Shown in pieces: positions 1 through 4,275 of a stretch of 5,731 nt of DNA. The stretch is from positions 1 through 5,731 of the forward strand of contig WTIY01000073.1 of NCBI GenBank assembly GCA_011525065.1. Direction: 5' to 3'. The notes beneath the pieces were generated by a model. That model saw nothing but the letters and a program-made list of their open reading frames with translations. It was not told where the DNA came from and did no database searches. Source of the stretch: Flavobacteriales bacterium. GTDB taxonomy: Bacteria; Bacteroidota; Bacteroidia; Flavobacteriales; Flavobacteriaceae. The position numbers and the translations under genes are program-made. Positions within the stretch are counted from its first letter, which is position 1; the number at the start of each line of letters is the position of its first letter.

Positions 1-767
1 AGCCCAATCAGGGGGTAGGGCCTGCCAGAAATAAAGGGGTAGACATGGCGACAAGTCCATGGATTGCCTTTATGGATGCAGACGATTATTGGTATCCCCA
101 TCATTTGGCCGACTTAAAAAAATTAATCGATGAATATCCTGAAGCACTCTGGATGGCCACGGCCTATGAAAAAGCCTTTACCCCGAGTCTCAGCAAACCC
201 TTGAGTTCACCACTCATGAATAACGGGCCAAACTGGTTTGGTCCCATTGTCGATTATTTCACATTGGCTAAAAAAGATGCCCCGGCTTGGACCTCAGCGG
301 TGGGCATGCGCAAATCATTTTTCAATGACTTAGGAGGCTTCGATACGGACATCACTATGGGTGCCGGAGAGGATACTGATCTGTGGATCAGGGCTGCATT
401 AAGGGCTCCGCTTTATTTCAACAATAGGATTTCATCACGCCACCGTCAATACAGCAGTAATCGTATTTCGCACGCCCCAACACTGATGCGCAGATTCATT
501 GATTTAGATCGCTATGAAGCGGACACCAGCAGTCATCCTGGCTTGAAAGCCTATTTGGATTTGAATCGATATTCTATCGGTATAAAGTTCAAAATGGCTG
601 GCGATCGCGAACGAGCCTCAAGGTATTTTCAGGCCATAAAACCAGCTTCGCTGAATGCGACCCAAAGGCTGTTGATGAAGTTACCCGGCTGGGCGCTTCG
701 ACTGGCCGTCAACATACAGGGAATACTTGCCAAATTTGGCTTGAGGTTATCGGCCTTTAACCGCTAA
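1..767 (+). CDS. Glycosyltransferase family 2 (GT-A fold), 5' end cut off by the window
   Basis: Inverting GT-A glycosyltransferase that probably transfers a sugar from a nucleotide donor to the lipid-linked repeat unit at the inner face of the cytoplasmic membrane. The frame is open from base 3, and the residues before the ATG at 45 read PNQGVGPARNKGVD, the family's conserved N-x-G-x-x-x-ARN-x-G block. That ATG is therefore internal, and I estimate about 60-80 N-terminal residues lie left of the window. The metal/nucleotide-binding DADD is at 75-86, followed by the usual Y-W-Y-P. The GED-T-D-L-W acceptor/catalytic-base motif begins near 366, preceded by GGFD. The last ~70 residues are a helical tail ending in a basic, hydrophobic segment that may touch the membrane. 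The stop TAA at 765-767 lies inside the 3' end of the convergent ketoisomerase gene (21 bp overlap). Family is secure; donor and acceptor cannot be read from sequence. Confidence 0.9.
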   Translation, partial: PNQGVGPARNKGVDMATSPWIAFMDADDYWYPHHLADLKKLIDEYPEALWMATAYEKAFTPSLSKPLSSPLMNNGPNWFGPIVDYFTLAKKDAPAWTSAVGMRKSFFNDLGGFDTDITMGAGEDTDLWIRAALRAPLYFNNRISSRHRQYSSNRISHAPTLMRRFIDLDRYEADTSSHPGLKAYLDLNRYSIGIKFKMAGDRERASRYFQAIKPASLNATQRLLMKLPGWALRLAVNIQGILAKFGLRLSAFNR

Positions 768-1160
768 AAAATCCGCGTAGTCACGAATATAGTCCGCTTC
801 GTCAAATCTCCCTGAAGACAAAACCAAACACACTGCGCCTGAGGAAAAATCATCGAGTGAGCGCCACATGCCTGTAGGGATAAGCAATCCTTGATTGGGT
901 TTGTTAAGCACCACTGTTTTTTGAGCCGACCCGTCGTCTAATAGCACCGAAAAACTACCACTGAGTGCAACAAGACATTCGAGTTGTTCTTTGTGGGCAT
1001 GTCCGCCCCGCGCAGCATCTGAAGGCACATCATAGAGATAGTACACCCGCTCAATGGCATACGGCAAAACAGACCCCTCGATCACCGAAAGATTACCCCG
1101 TGGATCGTGAATTTTTGGAATCGAAATCAGCTGTATGTCGTTAATGGTGGTGTGATGCAT
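747..1160 (-). CDS. fdtA: dTDP-4-keto-6-deoxyglucose 3,4-ketoisomerase (FdtA/QdtA/WxcM-like cupin)
   Basis: Small cytoplasmic cupin enzyme of 137 residues, the usual length for stand-alone FdtA/QdtA. The family shifts the keto group of dTDP-4-keto-6-deoxyglucose from C4 to C3, giving the substrate of a PLP aminotransferase on the way to dTDP-Fuc3NAc or dTDP-Qui3NAc. Visible motifs in order: DPRGNLSVIE (19-28), IERVYYLYDVP (36-46), the signature RGGHAHK (51-57) with both histidines thought to be catalytic, LDDG (74-77), LLIPTGMW (92-99), VCLVLSS (110-116) and DYIRDY (123-128). FdtA and QdtA differ in the C4 configuration of the product, which I cannot tell by eye; the symbol marks the family. 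Its start overlaps the end of the upstream GT4 gene by 20 bp, so translation is probably coupled. The only Shine-Dalgarno-like sequence is a weak GATAGAGA beside the ATG. No fused acetyltransferase domain is present, unlike longer WxcM proteins. Confidence 0.85.
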   Translation of the reverse strand: MHHTTINDIQLISIPKIHDPRGNLSVIEGSVLPYAIERVYYLYDVPSDAARGGHAHKEQLECLVALSGSFSVLLDDGSAQKTVVLNKPNQGLLIPTGMWRSLDDFSSGAVCLVLSSGRFDEADYIRDYADFLAVKGR

Positions 1161-2388
1161 TCTCTATCAATTGTTTCCAGCGCTGAGCCACAATGCTTTC
1201 ATGGTATGGTTTCACTGAATCCCGAGCCGCTGCTTTTGCCCGCTCATAAAATGCGGGATCCAGACACATCCGATCAATGGCTTCAGCAAAAGTACGACTA
1301 TTTCGCTCACTTACCAGCAGACCGTTTTGATTGTGCTGAATCAACTCACTCGGTCCAGAGATGATGTCCAAAGAAATCACCGGTGTTCCCAAGGCCAAGG
1401 ATTCCAAAATTACCATAGGAAAACCTTCGTAAAAACTGGTCAAACAAATCGCATGGGCTCGGGCAATGAGCTGTTGTGGTTTTGGGTCAAAATCAATGAA
1501 TTTAACTGAATCTTGGAGGCTTGATGTTCGTGTCAATTCTTTGAGGGCATGAGCATCAGGTCCAGAACCCAAAATCACCAATGGAATTCCTTTGGTTTTG
1601 GCCATAGACGCGTCAAAGGCGTGAATTAAAAAACGTAAATCCTTCACTTTTTGATCCAAACGGCCGTACCACAGCAAGTAGGGCTGTTTCAAAACATCGG
1701 CCTCTGGACCATCAGACGGACCATCGTCACCCGATTGTTTATTTTTGACAGACTGCCCCTCAGAGAGCGCCCCACCGTCTAAATTGGTTATGTGGGATTC
1801 ATCAAGATTAAAATCAAACCAATCCTTGCTTAAAGCATTGGGAATGTAGGTTCGGTTCTTAAATCCTTGGTTGGCCAAAATGACGTCATTGATATACTTC
1901 GAGACGCTGACCAAAGTGGTGTTTGGTTCGAGCAAACGTCGAAATAATCCCGGTGAGTGGGTTAAATAAATCGAACTGTAGGCACTGTGGCAGACGTAAA
2001 TCACCCGTTGAGAGCGATAAATCAACTTTCTGTAGATCCACTCTTTGATCAGACTTTTTTTAGGGCGATGATCGATAATCACCTGAGGCCGATCTCGCTG
2101 CAAAAATCGATAGAAACGCCAAAATCGACGCAAACGATACCGCCTACCCCGGGCTTGCAGTCCTCCCGAAGGACTCGGGTTTTTTCCACCCAAATGCAAT
2201 AATTCACCCGAGTATTCGTAATCAATGGGATCGCGTAGGACAACAGTGGTCACCCGATACCCCATTTGGGCAAACATTCTGGATTGATTGGCCACTGCGC
2301 GTTCTGCACCACCTTTTCCGAGCGAGATGGTGACCAGGCAGACATGAATATTTTTAACTTCGCTCAAATAGGCTAACTTAGTGGTCAC
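1141..2388 (-). CDS. Glycosyltransferase family 4 (GT-B fold, retaining)
   Basis: Retaining glycosyltransferase of the GT4 (PF00534/PF13439) type, predicted to add one sugar of the repeat unit at the cytoplasmic face of the membrane. Counting from the GTG, the N-terminal domain opens with HVCLVTISLGKGGAERAV (15-32), carrying the glycine-rich GGAER motif. The C-terminal domain starts at YLLWYGRLDQKVKDL (237-251). Next come VILGSGPD (271-278) and the donor-binding E-x7-E motif EGFPMVILE (321-329), then LALGTPVIS. Residues ~197-232 form a long Asp/Gly/Ser-rich linker between the domains, longer than usual for GT4. The start is uncertain: the GTG at 2388 follows an in-frame TGA directly, so nothing further upstream is possible. 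A TTG at 2367 (residue 8) would still precede the first beta strand, and neither has a Shine-Dalgarno sequence. It is the first gene of a - strand pair with the ketoisomerase and diverges from the + glycosyltransferase with almost no gap. Confidence 0.92.
   Translation of the reverse strand: MTTKLAYLSEVKNIHVCLVTISLGKGGAERAVANQSRMFAQMGYRVTTVVLRDPIDYEYSGELLHLGGKNPSPSGGLQARGRRYRLRRFWRFYRFLQRDRPQVIIDHRPKKSLIKEWIYRKLIYRSQRVIYVCHSAYSSIYLTHSPGLFRRLLEPNTTLVSVSKYINDVILANQGFKNRTYIPNALSKDWFDFNLDESHITNLDGGALSEGQSVKNKQSGDDGPSDGPEADVLKQPYLLWYGRLDQKVKDLRFLIHAFDASMAKTKGIPLVILGSGPDAHALKELTRTSSLQDSVKFIDFDPKPQQLIARAHAICLTSFYEGFPMVILESLALGTPVISLDIISGPSELIQHNQNGLLVSERNSRTFAEAIDRMCLDPAFYERAKAAARDSVKPYHESIVAQRWKQLIENASHHH
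1706..1729. repeat. Two 12-bp tandem units in the GT4 interdomain linker
   Basis: The 8-mer ggaccatc occurs twice with a 12-bp period (1706-1713 and 1718-1725), the last four bases of each unit having diverged. In the - strand protein this gives D-G-P-S followed by D-G-P-E (residues ~222-229). The unit is four codons long, so gain or loss keeps the frame. It lies in the unusual Asp/Gly/Ser-rich linker and suggests the linker grew by small in-frame duplication. Confidence 0.5.
2159..2185 (+). terminator. Possible intragenic rho-independent terminator with a competing hairpin
   Basis: On the + strand, CCCGA (2165-2169) pairs with TCGGG (2175-2179) around a 5-nt loop and is followed immediately by six T (2180-2185), the layout of a short intrinsic terminator. 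The left flank AGTCCT (2159-2164) can instead pair with AGGACT (2170-2175), which uses the loop and the first base of the second arm and so excludes the terminator stem. The element is antisense to GT4 codons for about residues 69-77 and lies some 215 bp upstream of the + glycosyltransferase start. Stems of five and six pairs are short, so function is unproven; stability was not computed. Confidence 0.35.
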
Positions 2389-2391
2389 TCA

Positions 2392-2399
2392 CAAAGATA
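2392..2399 (-). promoter_or_regulatory. Candidate Bacteroidota-type -7 box (TAnnTTTG) for the GT4-fdtA pair
   Basis: Reading on the - strand, TATCTTTG matches the Bacteroidota -7 consensus TAnnTTTG exactly and sits just upstream of the GT4 start. A start of transcription a few bases downstream would fall at or just past the GTG at 2388, making that codon leaderless or unusable and favouring the TTG at 2367. No good -33 TTTG is found at the normal distance, only an imperfect TTCG. The motif is short enough to occur a few times by chance in this window, and it applies only if the host is Bacteroidota. Confidence 0.2.
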
Positions 2400-3535
2400 T
2401 GAAGATACTTTTAGTAGGCGAATACAGTAGATTGCACAATTCTCTGAAAGAAGGTCTTGTCTTATTAGGCCATGAAGTCGTTATAGTCGGGGATGGCGAC
2501 TATTTCAAAAATTACCCCGTAAACATCAAACTCAAGCGTAGATTTCAAAAGGGGCTGGGCCGGCGCCTCAAAAATTTATTGTTTCTCATTAGTGGTTTTG
2601 ACCTTTCGTCTTGGCTCATGTGCCGCTCGTTTTTCAGTCATAAAGGGCATTTCAAAAATTTTGATGTGGTACAACTCATAAACGAGAGTCCTTTGGGCAT
2701 CAGCCCAAAATACGAGAGACGGATAATCGATTGGTTAAAAAAACACAATAAAAAATTATTTGTTTTGGCCTGTGGGACAGATCATATCAGCGTGCAATAT
2801 GCCATGGATAAGCACTTTCGATATTCCATCATGGAGCCGCTTTTTTTGGGAAAAGTCAGCGAAAAAGACTACGCCCCTATTTTAAAATATCTGAAACAAG
2901 AGTACCGAGATCTGCACAAGTGGGTCATGAACCACTGCGATGGCTATATTGCCTCGGACATGGATTATCATTTGCCGTATCGAGAATTGAGCAAATACTT
3001 GGGCATGATTCCCAACCCGATCAATGTCGATCGCTTTGAACATAAAGCTCAAAAAACCGATGATATTCCGATAATTTTTCATGGTGTGAACCGCAAAAAT
3101 TACCACAAAAAAGGCGGGGATTACTTTGATCAAGCCCTGGACATCGTTCAGGCCAAAAGACCCGATGAGTGTCGCATCGTTCGCACAGCAGATTTGCCCT
3201 ACCACAAATACATTGAGGCGCTTAAAGAGAGCGACATTGTCTTGGATCAGGTTTTGGGTTATGATCAAGGCTACAATGCCTTAGAGGCCATGGCTCAGGG
3301 CAAAGTCTTGTTGACTTGTGCCGAAAAAGAATGGCGTGAACACTATGATATCCCGGAGGATGCTGTGGCCTTAAACGCGCTCCCAGATGCGGATAAAATA
3401 GCGCATTTACTCATTGAAATTATCGACCAGCCGGAACGAAGGAAAAAATTGGGACAACAGGCCCGAGAGTTTGTCGAACAGCATCACCATTACCGAGAAA
3501 TCAGCCAGCGATATCTCAAAACTTGGGGCTGCTAA
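2399..3535 (+). CDS. GT-B fold glycosyltransferase (GT4-like, CapM/RfaG-type)
   Basis: Predicted cytoplasmic GT-B glycosyltransferase of 378 residues. I prefer the ATG at 2399 because it gives MKILLVGEYS, the normal first strand of the fold; the in-frame GTG at 2381 would add six unlikely residues and overlap the divergent GT4 start. No Shine-Dalgarno is visible. The N-terminal domain has a short-chain acceptor-side pattern (LLVGEYSRLHNSLKEGL, then LGHEVVIVGDGD at 23-34), with FDVVQLINE near 88-96 and LFVLACGTD near 120-128. The C-terminal domain has MIPNPINVDRF (203-213), IIFHGVNRKNYHKKGG (225-240), LPYHKYIEALKESDIVLDQ (266-284) and the donor-binding segment YNALEAMAQGK (292-302). The LDQ-x-x-GY...NALEAMA arrangement is what I recall from a glycosyltransferase group common in Bacteroidota loci. 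It is the only gene on its strand between two - strand pairs, and its stop shares 4 bp with the convergent acyltransferase. Donor and acceptor are unknown. Confidence 0.82.
   Translation: MKILLVGEYSRLHNSLKEGLVLLGHEVVIVGDGDYFKNYPVNIKLKRRFQKGLGRRLKNLLFLISGFDLSSWLMCRSFFSHKGHFKNFDVVQLINESPLGISPKYERRIIDWLKKHNKKLFVLACGTDHISVQYAMDKHFRYSIMEPLFLGKVSEKDYAPILKYLKQEYRDLHKWVMNHCDGYIASDMDYHLPYRELSKYLGMIPNPINVDRFEHKAQKTDDIPIIFHGVNRKNYHKKGGDYFDQALDIVQAKRPDECRIVRTADLPYHKYIEALKESDIVLDQVLGYDQGYNALEAMAQGKVLLTCAEKEWREHYDIPEDAVALNALPDADKIAHLLIEIIDQPERRKKLGQQAREFVEQHHHYREISQRYLKTWGC
2692..2709. repeat. Perfect 7-bp inverted repeat (hairpin) inside the + glycosyltransferase
   Basis: TTTGGGC and GCCCAAA are perfectly complementary around the 4-nt loop ATCA, at codons ~99-104 of the gene. 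Neither strand has a T run after the stem, so it is not an intrinsic terminator. It would form a compact hairpin in the mRNA about 300 bases after the start codon. A role is not indicated by its position. Confidence 0.5.
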
Positions 3536-4275
3536 AAGAGCTTTAGGTATTGATCTAGAAGATGACGTTCACCATCCCAATCGCGATCGATGTCCTGGCG
3601 CAATAATTTAACTGGGATACCACCCACCAGAATGTGATTGCCAAGTGAAGTAATGTCTTTTGTGCACAGACTATTTGAAGCCACAGTACAATGGTCTGGT
3701 GTACGTGCGCCAGGCAAAAAGGTCACCCGATTGCTGATAAAATTGTAATCACCGATTGAAATGGCCTCATGCATGGCCAAGGACGCTCCAGTACTCACTT
3801 GACGTAATTGGTGAAAGTTGGTGTCGATCACTTGTGCCTCAGACCCGAGCCTAGCGTATTGACCAAACTCGATGTGATGGTGACAAATGACCTTACTGTT
3901 TGAAGCCACGCTCGACATATGACCCATGGTCAAATGGGCATCAGGTCCAATATGGAGCAAATAGTCCAAACCAAATTGAACGTGACCCTGAACACTAAAA
4001 GTCCCCTCAATATGCACCTCAGCAATGCCTCGAGAACGGGTGACTAACTCGTAAGGCTGACCAAAGCCAATCATGCCCATTGGGGTATGCTCGGGCAAAA
4101 TAATTTTGCCGGTTAACTTCCCAAAATGCACCTTACCATAGAATAATACTGGTAATCTACGCGCCGTCGAAAAAGGAAAAAAACGAAGGTTAAAATAAAT
4201 GGAGCGACACCAATTTACCTTTCGATAGAGTCTCAAGCGCTTTTTCAGCCGTCGATACATGGGTCTAATGCTCAT
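3532..4275 (-). CDS. Hexapeptide-repeat (left-handed beta-helix) acyltransferase, probable sugar O-acetyltransferase
   Basis: Acyltransferase of the LbetaH/WbbJ-maltose acetyltransferase type, 247 residues, probably moving acetyl from acetyl-CoA to a sugar hydroxyl of the polysaccharide. Hexapeptide turns are visible from about residue 87 (AEVHIEGTFSVQGHVQFG) through LLHIGPDAHLTMG and IEFGQYARLGSEAQVID, and again at ISIGDYNFISNRVTFLPG (172-189). The likely catalytic histidine is His155 in DTNFHQL, matching the family's D-x-x-H. The C-terminal cap reads HILVGGIPVKLLRQD (214-228), the familiar 'G-x-P-A/V-K' close. The first ~45 residues are strongly basic with aromatic residues, as in relatives that sit against the membrane. 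The start ATG overlaps the end of the flippase gene by 11 bp, implying coupling; an ATG five codons in (4260) is possible and neither has a clear Shine-Dalgarno. A role as N-acetyltransferase for the 3-amino sugar (FdtC/QdtC) is less likely but not excluded. Confidence 0.86.
   Translation of the reverse strand: MSIRPMYRRLKKRLRLYRKVNWCRSIYFNLRFFPFSTARRLPVLFYGKVHFGKLTGKIILPEHTPMGMIGFGQPYELVTRSRGIAEVHIEGTFSVQGHVQFGLDYLLHIGPDAHLTMGHMSSVASNSKVICHHHIEFGQYARLGSEAQVIDTNFHQLRQVSTGASLAMHEAISIGDYNFISNRVTFLPGARTPDHCTVASNSLCTKDITSLGNHILVGGIPVKLLRQDIDRDWDGERHLLDQYLKLF
4094..4110. repeat. Perfect 7-bp inverted repeat inside the acyltransferase gene
   Basis: GGCAAAA and TTTTGCC face each other across TAA, forming an almost perfect 17-bp palindrome within the codons for about residues 56-61 of the acyltransferase. 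No T run follows on either strand. It may be a chance result of the AT-rich codons there; it is recorded because it is one of the two longest short-loop palindromes noticed by eye. Confidence 0.45.

Noticed and set aside
600..608. GCGATCGC-like palindrome (cyanobacterial HIP1 motif)
   Set aside because: A single full copy with one partial copy near 3583 is not the genome-wide iteration that defines HIP1, and the genes do not look cyanobacterial.
1219..1260. ATCCCG...CGGGAT and CCCGC...GCGGG inverted repeats at the 3' end of GT4
   Set aside because: Loops of about 29 and 9 bases and no T run; common by chance in coding DNA.
1107..1364. 85-codon open frame on the + strand across the fdtA/GT4 overlap
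   Set aside because: It is antisense to two well-supported genes and has no domain-like pattern or start signal.
2340..2399. A + strand promoter in the last 60 bp before the + glycosyltransferase
   Set aside because: Only one-mismatch versions of TAnnTTTG (for example TAACTTCG, TAACTTAG) without a matching -33 element, and no convincing sigma-70 pair, were found.
2882..3268. 128-codon open frame on the - strand opposite the + glycosyltransferase
   Set aside because: It lies wholly within a gene with clear glycosyltransferase motifs, its protein shows no recognisable domain, and its hydrophobic bias is what antisense frames of such genes give.
4171..4190. Seven-T run on the - strand in the acyltransferase, and similar A7/T7 runs in the + glycosyltransferase, as phase-variation or frameshift sites
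   Set aside because: The runs are short for slipped-strand switching, both genes are intact across them, and no useful alternative frame follows.
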